Of a DNA stretch of 35,724 nt, positions 6,801-16,600 are shown piece by piece. The notes beneath the pieces are model-generated. The model saw only the letters and a program-made list of their open reading frames with translations. It did no database searches and was not told the origin of the DNA. Made by a program: the position numbers and the translations under genes. The stretch's first letter is position 1, and the number at the start of each line of letters is the position of its first letter. This DNA comes from a virus: positions 1 to 35,724 of IMG/VR virus record IMGVR_UViG_3300030116_008623. The stretch is one strand, 5' to 3'.

Positions 6801-9800
6801 GAGAAGCAGGAAAGAGGCTTGATTGATAAAAAACAATTGGCAAGGAGAATAATTAAAGTCGAAGAAATGAGAAAGGAGGTCAGGCGTGCCGTGCTTGAGG
6901 GGGGCGCGGTACAGGACATCCAAAGAACGGCTATGAATATTTCAGGGGATCCAAACATATACGGCAGAATCCCTAAGGGCCCCGATGGGAAGCCCATCGT
7001 TTCTGAGATTACATTTCAGCAGACTTCTAGTGCCACTGAGGAATTATTTAGGCCCGCAATTGGTGATGATCCTGATTTCAGCAGGTTTAGGGGCCTCCAG
7101 GGCGGTGACGCTGACAGGCTTCTAAAGGTACGTCAATTATTGCAGGGTGTTGCTGATGTAGCCAGAGCCGCCAACCGCGCAAGGGCTAAAGGCGTAAAAG
7201 AGTCAGACCATCAGCGAAGAATGATGACACGCATCATAGCGCTCGCCAGGCAGCTTAATGTGGTTATCGACGATGGCACTGAGAAGACCGTAAAAAGAAC
7301 AAACTCATTAATAGGCTTTATTCAGAATCTTTTTGCGGCAAACAAGGCGCAGAAGAAGCTTACAAAGACGACGGGTGGCGCTGGCCGAGACTTTAGGAGG
7401 TCATTTAATAAGGCCATCGCAAGGCTTATTGATAGAACCGAGAAGCAGCGTATTAAGAACAGTGTCACCCTGGCAAAGCTCCAGGTGGCAAGAAACCGGA
7501 ATGCTGCTGCGGAGTATGCGAATCTGGCGAAGTCCGCTCAATTGGGCAGGAGCTGGTATGGCGAGCAGTCTCAATTGCTTCGTGAGGTCACTGGGAGCCT
7601 CAGGTCTCAGCAAGAGATCATTCTTGCTGGTCTTGATATTCAAAGAGAGGCGACCCGGCAGCAGATAATAGCAGCCAAGGCGGAGCAGGAAAGAGCGATA
7701 GCCAGAGAGAGAACCAGGCTAAAAGAGCTGCTTAGGGGCAACGCTGCCAGTGGGGCTAGGGGCAAGAAGAACCGCATTCGTATGGAGAATGCGCTTGCCA
7801 ATTTCAGGGTTCAGAAGGAGCGTGAAACGGCCAACAAGATAGCCAAGCTTAATCTGAATTTAGACAAGAGGCTGCAAGACTCAAGCAGAAAAGCGGCAGC
7901 TATTGATCTCAAGATCGTGGACCTTCAGGTCAAAGAAATAGACGGTCGAATCTCCAGGATTAGGGACGAGCTCTCTGCGATAGGCTCACAGATTAAAACT
8001 GCCGAGTCTAGACTTAAGAACACTGGGAGCATTGAGGGCTTTATCCGTGAGCAACGAAGGCTTCTTGAGCTAAAGGACAAGGAGGCCGCAAAGAATCGAG
8101 AGATTTTAAGGGCTGAAAAGCGTAGGCAGGAGCAAATTAGGGGCGGGGCCGAGTTTACGGAGGCATTGCCGTTTCTTGACAACCTTAAGTCCAATCTGGC
8201 GAAAAGAAAGAAGCTTCTTGCAGAGGCGGAGGCGGTACAAGTAGAACCCGGAGGCTCGTTCACTGCAAGAAGGGATAATAGGGACTCCCTGATTCGACTC
8301 CGTAAGGCGGACGTAGATGAGTTTAAGTTTTATGTCGCGGAGTACCAGAAGGGCCTTGACCAGATAAAGAAAAGGAGAGAGGCAGCGGTTGCAGAGGGTA
8401 CAGCTGTAATTGACGAGAAAGCTCTAGCCAAGTCAGCAAAGACAATCCGTCAGATTAAATCCGAATTAGAGAATGTTGACAAGGCTGCTGCAAGGATACG
8501 CATCGTCAAAGCCTTAAAGACTCTTGAGGGCCTTGATTTTGGCCTCTCTGAAAACTGGTCCAGGGTAAGCGGGAGCCTGAAAGAGGCAGAAAAGAATGCT
8601 GAGCTGTTGGGTGACAGGATAGAGACCCTGCCGTTCCACACCAGGAAGGCGATCGAGCAGGCCGGTCTTTTATCTAGTGACCTTCTTGAGACTAAGCTCA
8701 TTGCCGAACAGCTTTTTAGAGCCTTTAAGAAGGTGGGCGAATTGCCCAGGCTCGGTAATCTTAGCGTTGAGATACTTAAGACTTTTACTCAATTTATCCA
8801 GGATGTCCCTGCTAGGCTGGCAAAGGCGTCGGTTGAGTTTGCTGCTGAGCTTACCGCCCAATTGGGCAACATTGGCGTTGGAGACTTTTCGTTTATTACA
8901 GATGCCGCGATGAAGTTTGCGGCTCAGGCTACGCGGCCACTTATCGACGGGATAGACTTGGTCGGAAGCCGACTAGGGATGACCTTAGGAAAGACGCTAT
9001 CAGGCGTCATGTCTGAGGCTGGTGGCCAGGCGGGTAAATTCTTTGGGGAGACGGCTGGCACCTGGTTTGGTGTGGCTGTTTCGTCGGTGCTCGATGGGGC
9101 CCTCAGGGCCGTTTCGTCTATGGTAATCTCGCCTATTACTAGCGCTGTCCAAAAGCCGTTCAGCCTTTTGACATCGGGCATCTCTGAGGCGTTTGAGTCC
9201 CTGACGAAAGAAGGGACGCTAAGCGAGCAGGCGTTCAATGAGAGGATCGACAGGCTCAACAGAGAGCACGATCTTCGTATTGACCATATATATGAGGAGG
9301 CGAACCAGGCCGCACAGAAGATTGATGATGACCTGGCGAAGACTCAAGACATCAACAAGATAAAAGAGCTTACCGCAAAGAGGGAGGAGATAAGGGCCAA
9401 GCGGGATGAAGAATTACTCGCAGCTAGGCGTGATTTTGCCAAGCAAGAGATGGAGGAGAGAGAGAAAAATAAGGGCCCTGAAAATATTGTAGAGGAGTAC
9501 ATTAATAAGGCACTAGAGTTAGTCAACACCCTCGTTGACAGATTGCCTGATCTTGCTGTTTCTGCGGTACAATCTCTTACAGAGCACCTTCCGACGATAA
9601 TTGTCGGTGCAGCAAACGCCCTTGCTGAAACGCTGTCTGCCATAGCTCCGATTATAGGTGATTTAATTGTAAGCGTGGTCCAGGGGATACTGGACTCTAT
9701 GCCTCAATTGATTAAGGCGGCAGGAGAGTTTGTTATAGGGCTGGTGGAAGGCATCATTGAGGCCTTTCTACTGATTCTCAACGATTTCGACAAAATCGCA

Positions 9801-10652
9801 GGGCCCTTAATTGAGGCCATAGCCCGAGGCGCACCAAAGATACTTGCTGCTGTGATAAAGGCCTTGCCAAAGCTTGTTGGGGCGACAATCAAAATGATCC
9901 CAATGTTCCTCATTGAGCTGGCTAAGGGTCTAGGCCTGTTAATCAAAGGCATATTTGTTGATGCAGGCGAAGCCCTTTTGGAAGTAGTCAGCTTTGGAGT
10001 ATATTCTCCAGATGGAGAAGGCAATTTTTTGAGTGGTGCCCTTGGTGGCGCCGCCTTGGGTGCGGGTATCACTGCGGGCCTTGGGTATGTCAGCACGTTC
10101 GGCGCTGCAGCAGCCCTCACCACCCCTCTCGGTTTGGGCATAATTGGCGGAGCGGCACTCTTGGGCGGCATAGGCTCTGCACTTGATTGGTGGCACAGCG
10201 GTGGAAACATCAAGGAAGGGAACAGAAACCCTGTTGGCGCTAGGCTCTTGGCTGGGCTAGGGGCTAGGGGGTATGCCACGGGCGGTCTTGTTAGCGGGAT
10301 TCAAAATTCAATTAACGGTAGCAGGCTTCGCTCTTTAAGGCGAGGCGTTGATGATGTGCCTGCCGTGCTTCAGGCTGGAGAGGCTGTGCTGAATAGGGCT
10401 GCTGTCACTAACCTGGGCGAAGAAACAATAAACGCCTTAAATTCTGGCACGCAGATAGATCAAGGCCCAACAAATGTGAATGTCAGTATTAATCCAGATC
10501 CAGGTGGACTAAATAGGGTTGTGTCTCAATTGCTTCCCCATCTTATTTCTGGAGTCAATGCAGAGGTTGACCGTCCAGGGAGCCAATTGAGGATAGATAC
10601 GATGAGACAGGGTGGTAGACCTATTGGAACCATGAGGCCCAGAAGGGGATAA
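3900..10652 (+). CDS. Tail tape measure protein
   Basis: A 2250-residue protein preceded by GAGGTGA. Residues ~105-340 match the phage-minor-tail / TP901-1 tape measure domain (KSLAEINTLLFNSAQTAEEF, then ASLYQIISAGVPAGQAMEVL, DASNLLITTLNAYKQTG, and a conserved GGLLISLTRAGLNTNE). Hydrophobic stretches follow at ~525-560; long Lys/Arg/Glu-rich coiled-coil segments occupy roughly 570-1500 and 1785-1860; repeated hydrophobic helices (~1895-2020) and a Gly/Ala-rich segment (~2045-2100) precede the usual C-terminal signature GVDDVPAVLQAGEAVLN. The protein sets tail length, is wrapped by the chaperones during assembly and is ejected at infection. No peptidoglycan-degrading motif was recognised. At about 0.15 nm per residue the length suggests a tail near 340 nm. 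It follows the chaperone gene divergently. Confidence 0.93.
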   Translation: MASSTNQLTIVLGVADAKLREGIRKAQRHLRGLEGGLNRAGTAGTAAGAKINAGAKTAALGLNTARKSVARFSEAVRSSVVNLRFLAGMFVGGALTRGVVRFASSFEKSLAEINTLLFNSAQTAEEFGVQLKGLAATTPKDLLDLSASLYQIISAGVPAGQAMEVLAQSTKLAVSSLSETKDASNLLITTLNAYKQTGLDAATATDKLTRIYQLGRTRVTEMSRAFGRGAPLAAQFGVTIDELGGLLISLTRAGLNTNESLTAIRAIMSGIAKPTLKTRKLLKELNVAFGQGAIDARGFTGVLESLLRATGGNVDVMARLFPNIRALLPAVITVGAGFDEFRGHVDAVKNSFGATDEALAKTDDKFFKSAALLKSNFQNALVEMGDQVLPVLQEKLDTLSDWFKSDEGGEFAQTLGKLIRAMIEITAVVTRFIASGLKTAVNFFEKNSASIGVLIKALLALKAASIVASNSLRLFGAMGLLAGKSWVAGLKASFASQRLAMLGVNTANMTTAQMAAAFKSQSAVARIGSAIAVGLRSALSVAMSAVMAAGIIALLISTIYDQFFGEAERQANERSAKLRKKMEKERAETLKLIERLERERTGATPEQLEKLRERQKSGTVIKLDRREQRDLIELGAFQPFDLAKEAQQYVEARQLYQKILGAFAAKLGDQASTDEGMQKAREQATARVQAILEPRIKTLNATIKSQFESVDNAADTIQSSLLGKVERLKKGGNVWADDWFDLDRSNQKPLERIIQLYDIQIAEVRKRVEEAKEAAKLDRPLGREDQDREDKLKFGERTSDSGPELPKIDTRLFGGKAKEQAESLIADLVRVREGLELVSGAGPEAEKAMIEAFQSFKKIPGGPDLSTGMLALDAKVLTDKLKDLPQEIRSLVISTRIQMANFDSLFDKGRLETAIAPLSDVYKDGFLARLNRLSTDLKARVGPLATELSDILIAIDKQAQNLVRQWQEKQERGLIDKKQLARRIIKVEEMRKEVRRAVLEGGAVQDIQRTAMNISGDPNIYGRIPKGPDGKPIVSEITFQQTSSATEELFRPAIGDDPDFSRFRGLQGGDADRLLKVRQLLQGVADVARAANRARAKGVKESDHQRRMMTRIIALARQLNVVIDDGTEKTVKRTNSLIGFIQNLFAANKAQKKLTKTTGGAGRDFRRSFNKAIARLIDRTEKQRIKNSVTLAKLQVARNRNAAAEYANLAKSAQLGRSWYGEQSQLLREVTGSLRSQQEIILAGLDIQREATRQQIIAAKAEQERAIARERTRLKELLRGNAASGARGKKNRIRMENALANFRVQKERETANKIAKLNLNLDKRLQDSSRKAAAIDLKIVDLQVKEIDGRISRIRDELSAIGSQIKTAESRLKNTGSIEGFIREQRRLLELKDKEAAKNREILRAEKRRQEQIRGGAEFTEALPFLDNLKSNLAKRKKLLAEAEAVQVEPGGSFTARRDNRDSLIRLRKADVDEFKFYVAEYQKGLDQIKKRREAAVAEGTAVIDEKALAKSAKTIRQIKSELENVDKAAARIRIVKALKTLEGLDFGLSENWSRVSGSLKEAEKNAELLGDRIETLPFHTRKAIEQAGLLSSDLLETKLIAEQLFRAFKKVGELPRLGNLSVEILKTFTQFIQDVPARLAKASVEFAAELTAQLGNIGVGDFSFITDAAMKFAAQATRPLIDGIDLVGSRLGMTLGKTLSGVMSEAGGQAGKFFGETAGTWFGVAVSSVLDGALRAVSSMVISPITSAVQKPFSLLTSGISEAFESLTKEGTLSEQAFNERIDRLNREHDLRIDHIYEEANQAAQKIDDDLAKTQDINKIKELTAKREEIRAKRDEELLAARRDFAKQEMEEREKNKGPENIVEEYINKALELVNTLVDRLPDLAVSAVQSLTEHLPTIIVGAANALAETLSAIAPIIGDLIVSVVQGILDSMPQLIKAAGEFVIGLVEGIIEAFLLILNDFDKIAGPLIEAIARGAPKILAAVIKALPKLVGATIKMIPMFLIELAKGLGLLIKGIFVDAGEALLEVVSFGVYSPDGEGNFLSGALGGAALGAGITAGLGYVSTFGAAAALTTPLGLGIIGGAALLGGIGSALDWWHSGGNIKEGNRNPVGARLLAGLGARGYATGGLVSGIQNSINGSRLRSLRRGVDDVPAVLQAGEAVLNRAAVTNLGEETINALNSGTQIDQGPTNVNVSINPDPGGLNRVVSQLLPHLISGVNAEVDRPGSQLRIDTMRQGGRPIGTMRPRRG

Positions 10653-10656
10653 AGAA

Positions 10657-13600
10657 TTGAAGTACACTAGAAGGTTAATAATTATCCCAGACGCGGAAAT
10701 AGGGCCAGAGGTCATCGAGTCTGCTCAGGCAAAGCCATCTTCTGGATCTAGCGGCAGGGAGACGGCAAAATTCGAGGCAGAGGCCACACCCTCCATTATT
10801 GCCCCAGAGCGTGGGGCAAGATACAGACAGTACCAGAGAGAGCAGGACGGTGACCTGGACATATATGGTAACCCGCTTGATGGGACGGCAGTTTCTGAGC
10901 CTGTTAAAAAGTTTTCTGATGATGATATTAAGGTTTCTTCAAGAAGGTATACCGTTGGCGCTCAATCAACGCTTGAAGACAAGGCAAGAACGGCCCACGG
11001 AGAGGGAGACATTGTCCCAACAATAACAGGGGCCCCTGAATCTGCGTCCGAATTTAATCTGCTGGTGTCTTCTGACGGAACGCCTGGCACTGCAAGGTTT
11101 TCATTTAATACAGCATCTGAATCAAGAGGGGTTACCGAGGGGGAGGGCACCTCAGAGACGTTTGTTCAAAAGCAAATGCCGGGAGATGCACAATTTCGTG
11201 GGAGTCCGCTGGTTTTCCATAAATCATCAGACTTGCTTATTTCTACAGACATTATTGGCACCAATGAGGCGGCTAACGTCGAGAGGCCTAACACATCTCA
11301 ATTATATGTTGACACTGGTGGGCCGCTGTCTGAGTACGTCAGAACCTCCCTAGGGTACTACTGCAGGCCTAAGCTTTTACCGCTAGATGACGGTCGCCTT
11401 ATGGCGATGTACCTGGACGCGAACGCCCCTGTTCAGCATTGGGCCCTGACAGGGCTTGTTGGATCAGGGTTTGCCCAAGATAACGACCCATTAAAAACGA
11501 TACCTATGGTTCAATTTGCGTCTGGAAAGGACGCGAAATGGGGGGTGGCCAAGGAGGTTGATCCGACAGACAGTATTTTCTACCCGGCCTCCGACCCGTC
11601 GACGGTGTTTGAAAGACCCTCATCGGCATTCTTTTTGGATGCCGTCCAATACAAGGATACCAGTGAGATAGTAATGGTCCTCGGTGTAAACCTGGTGGGT
11701 CATTTGGATATGGATATTTTTGAGCCAGGTGACTACCCCCCGATGACCCCAAGCGGAGATGTTCCTGAGGGCTCTGAGGCTTCGGTGCCTTTAAAGGAGG
11801 TGGGGGCGTCCGCTATTGCCGATGACAAATACCTGTGCGTCCTTTCATCTCAGGACGGGGGAGAGACTTGGGCAAGGAAGTCCCTGCTGTCTCTCAGAAC
11901 ATGGTCAAATGCACAATTAGACACATCGTTCGAGTGTGATGTGCCTGGGATTGAGCTTGATGATGCTGGCCTGATTCTGGGTGGGGCTTGCGAGCTCTCT
12001 GAGTCTGGCAGGCTTCTTGTCACCTTGTGCTCTGCCGAGAATATATACCTTCTTTCAAGTGATGACCGAGGATCTTCTTTCAAGGCCAAGAAGATAAAGG
12101 AGATAAAGGTTGACCCTGAGATTGTGGAAGTGGCCGGTCACATGGATACGCCTCCGCCAGAGGGTGATCTGATTGATGGCCAGGTGTTTATCCCTTCAAG
12201 ATATAGCTTTGTGGTGACAGGTGTTGTTGACGGGGCTAATATGGAGGATTTTCCGAGCGGGACGTATATCGTTAATCACGATCCTGCAGAGGGCGGTGGC
12301 GCCGAAGGAGGCCAGCCCTGGGTTGACCACCCGAACGAGATTTTCGATTGGGACAACGAACCCAACCCCGTCAACGACGCTCCAACCGCGACGAATTGGA
12401 GAACGCCACCTGTTGGCGGCACCGCTTATGCGACAGGGTACCTCATTAACCCCGGACCCGACGCCAAAGAGTATGAGGCTCAATCTCTTATTTGGGACTC
12501 AGAAAGCAACATGTGGTTAAGGTGGGACGCTAGGGCTGGATGGGATGGATACACAAATGAGCAGCCCCTGATATATTCTGAGGGCACTAAAGATGTATGG
12601 GACGCCCCTCCATCTGGAGGGATTTCTGTAACAAAGGGGTCAGGGTGGAGTCCAGCAGAAGATCAGTACGGTCAGTGGGGTAGCCCACTAAGGGGTGGCA
12701 TTACTGTGCGGGTTACTGGTGGCGAGAGGTTTAAGGGCAAGCTTATTGAGAGGCTTCCATATCTGCCCGACTCATCTGCGAGCGATAATTCAATTTGGAA
12801 GGTTGTTGATTCGGCAGGCATTCTGCCACAGGTGAAAGCAAGAGACACCCTGATGAGCGCGGGGATGACCCGAACGCGGACAGGAGAGGTGTGCATCTCG
12901 GTAAGCTATACCGACTTCCGAGATCTTGTTGCAGCTCCAGACTTTGTTGGCGCGAGCCTAATGTTCCAATTGTTAGGCATGGATTATTTCAACAGACCAA
13001 AGTTTCAGAAGCTGATGAACGGAGATGTTCGATCTGGTGACTTTTGGATAAACCCATCCGCCTCATACACTGCACGGAAAACCAGTGTTTTTGTAACCAG
13101 GGAAGGTGCATCTGTTATAGAGCAAGAGGCGTGGAAATATAGGGGGGGAGACCTGTCCACTACCAACGTAACCTCGGGGGCGGACACCGCCGGGGATATA
13201 GCTATATTTGGTATTAGTGGGTCACCGTCAAGCAATGAGGACCAGGCTGTTAATTTTGGGCCCTCATGCCTTGAATCAACGGTGTGCATAAGGCCGGATG
13301 GGCTTCCTCAAGTATATGGGGCGTCCCACAATTGGATGCCTCCAGAATACATAGGGCCACATCAAGACAGGTATTTTAACGGTGGACAAGGCCCCGATCC
13401 GCTTTTCCCTGGAGATAAGTACCCTGTCTGCATGGGTGTTATGAACGTGGTTGCCGGGAAAACCTTTGCGTCCACATCTGCATCTTCATCCTTTGCAAAT
13501 ACCGGAGTTTTTAATACTGAGTATGTCGACCAGATCAACACGACGAATGCTCAGCACTCGTCCAGCGGGGCCGGACGAAATACTCAATATGACGTTCAAT

Positions 13601-16600
13601 CTAATGAGATCAGCCTTGGTCGTGACGGGACCAGGTTTGGTGATGAATTCACAGCGCAAGATCCTAGAAGGATAGCTGGGGCAAACCCTGCTCATGGGGG
13701 AACATCGTCCTATGTGCCTCAGGGCTTTATTCATCCAGGCGCGATGAAGATGTATACTCCGAAAGGGTTTACATATACCACTGCCCTGATGTGGGGTCTG
13801 GCCCCGTTTGTCAGCAAGACCGAGGATCCCCAACAAAAAAACCCTGGCCTTGGTGGAAAGATCGGCCTTAGGCCCAGCGGAAACTTAAATGCTGCAGGCG
13901 GCAACGTTTGGGGCAAATTGTCCCTTTTGCACGGGCCAACCTCTGACCCGGAATCCTATCGGCAGCGTTTTGGGTTTAATTATCAGCCAGGGACAAGATT
14001 CCTTAACGGTACATTTGACGGACAATTAATTCAGGGCGAGATCTGGACATATCTTGGAGGGCCTCGCGACCCTGATAATCCTAACTCCTGGTCTAAAATA
14101 CCTCATGGTGGAGTAATGTATTTCGATTATAGCATTAACGACTATGTGAAATTTTTTGACGGCCCAAACCAGAGCCATCAGTGGGAGCTGGCACTTCCAG
14201 GAACGGGCAACATGAATATAGTGGAAGCCCCAGAGTACCTGAACAACGCGGACACCGGGTTCTTTGACAATGGGGATAATATGGCCAAATATTACGTTGG
14301 CCTTACCGGGGGCGTCACGGGGATCGATGCGGTGGAGTGGAGAGGGTGCACTTTTGTAATCTCTGCCCATACGAGCCAATATAACGAGAGGTCGTACTCA
14401 TGGATCGACCCCAATTCAAGAAAAACAAGAAGCCTTTACGGTGGAGTAAAGAGCGTTAAGGACAATTCTTCAATCATGGTCCAGAGGTCTGGTTCATGGC
14501 AACCGCTTCGCGAAAACCTGGGCAGAATTGATAACGCCTGGGATATTGGGATGGGCTCAGACTGGGCAAACACCCACACCATATATTACGGCTCATGGTA
14601 TACGAGTGAACAATACATGAACCTAATTGATGCACCCAACGCACTTACCAATACAGACGAGGTTCTATACATCATCGGATCCAAGATGATGAACGCCAGG
14701 AACAGGCTTTCTAGGTTAATGTCTGGGAGGTTTTACCAGTGCACATTTAACGGACAGCGGGATCCCGAGAAGCTGGGCTGGAATTTTGAGAGGAATGAGT
14801 CGACTGGGACACACGGCTCGATCCTGAACAGAATGTGGCTTATTGATGCCAGTGTTCCAGACACTGTTGTGCCAGCCGATGTGTCATCTAGCGCGCCATT
14901 GTCAGATGTTGCGTCAGAAGGTGGTGGGTGTGTCTTGTGGAGACAGGCCAATTCTGGTTCGTTAATTTACCTTGGCGGGTTCGATAGAGATGGGGTGGGA
15001 GAGGCTGTAGACATCAATGAAAAGGGCTTTCTGCCATTCTCCGAGGGTAGGCAATGCGCCCCAATAGCAGACGGCATGAAAACCACTCAGAACGGGTCGG
15101 CTCTTACTGGCGGATTTAGGGCGGTCTTCTGCCCATACGCATCGGAGTCCTACGAAACGACAGACTTTAAGGTCTTCTTTAGCTTGCTTCTTAACAACAA
15201 GAAGTGGCTCCCATCTACTGATCCGACCTCCGCAGGGGCAGCGCCCACCCCAAAGATGGCCGGGATAATTGTGAGCATGGGTTATGACATGATCAATAAC
15301 GAGGTCATTGTCGAGGCGTTTGATGGTGGAGACCTCTTTGCGAACCAGAATGTTTCCAGTCTTGGCCCATCGGTAAGATTCCCTGTTCCGCCAGCGGGGT
15401 CGGGCCTAAAGTGGATAGAATTGGTTGCTGGGTTTGAGGAGTCTTTTGCTGGCGCGGGGTCAATTGTCGGACCTGAATTAGCGAACAAGTACCCAAGGCC
15501 AACCTGCTTCCATGCCCACGTTAGGCAGTGGGACAGGGATAACGACGCGGATTGGATTGGAAGCTTCTCAACCCTTGTAAACTATGCGACTAAGCCTACT
15601 TATGACATCCCTCAGGCGAGCCCATATGCGGGGCCCGGTGGCACTATAAATTTTAACCAGGAGCATTTCGTAATTGGAAACATGGGCGCAGGGATTGGGA
15701 ACACGCACACAAACACTGCCGATGGCGGGGTTGTAATTAAAAGCGTTTCGCTTCACCGACCAGGGCAGCAAATAAAGGGCAGAAACGAAATACCTTCAAA
15801 CGTCATTGAGCCAGGCAGCGGTGGCACCAGCCTAATTCTAGGCGGAGGCATGTATGATACCCGCCTTTTCGGAACAGGGTTTACCGTTCCGAACACTAGG
15901 ATTGTTGCAGAGCAGGATCAGGTTGAGGGGAATTGGCTTTCCGGCGACATTAGGACGGACTGGGGCGGCATTGACCCAAGGTATATCGTTAGCGAGTCTT
16001 CATCGTCTAACTTTTATTACGGGACTCCCTATTTTAATACTAGTGCGGGTTCTGCTGCCTTGACTGAGAATGATTCAGGCGTCTTAAACCCAACATTGCC
16101 TCAATTGTGTCTACCAGTAAGGTCTTTTATTAAAGACGGGATGGAGTGTGAGTGGAGAGGGGAGGCCCAGGAGTCTTCAACCTTCGCAGTGTCTTCTTCG
16201 CACCTGTTTTCGGCCAAGAACGCACTCTCTGGACCAGTGACAAAGCCTTGGAAAACAGGGAATGGGGAGCCGTTGTACTCTCTCCTTCCTGAGTGGGCGG
16301 GCCTTGGGCTTGCGGCCCAAAGGATAGAGAACATTGATGCACAGACCACCACATTCAAGAGGAAGGGGAGGCCAAATTCCTATGTTATTGAGGATGTTGA
16401 AATACTCATGGACTCATGGGGCGAGTCAGGGCAGGCATCGTCAAAAGACTATGTAAACGACATTGTCTTTAACCTCGGCACCAAGAAGCAATTCTCCCCA
16501 AACGGAATCGCGATGTTTGGCAAGAATTTTCCCGCGTTTGACATAGAGTTTAGCAATACCAAGGAAGGCCTTGATGGAGATTCGACCGAGAGATTTAAGC

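Noticed and set aside
9704-10279. Long minus-strand frame of 191 codons inside the tape measure gene
   Set aside because: Pro/Ala-rich shadow of the Gly/Ala-rich tape measure C-terminus; no ribosome site or family motif.
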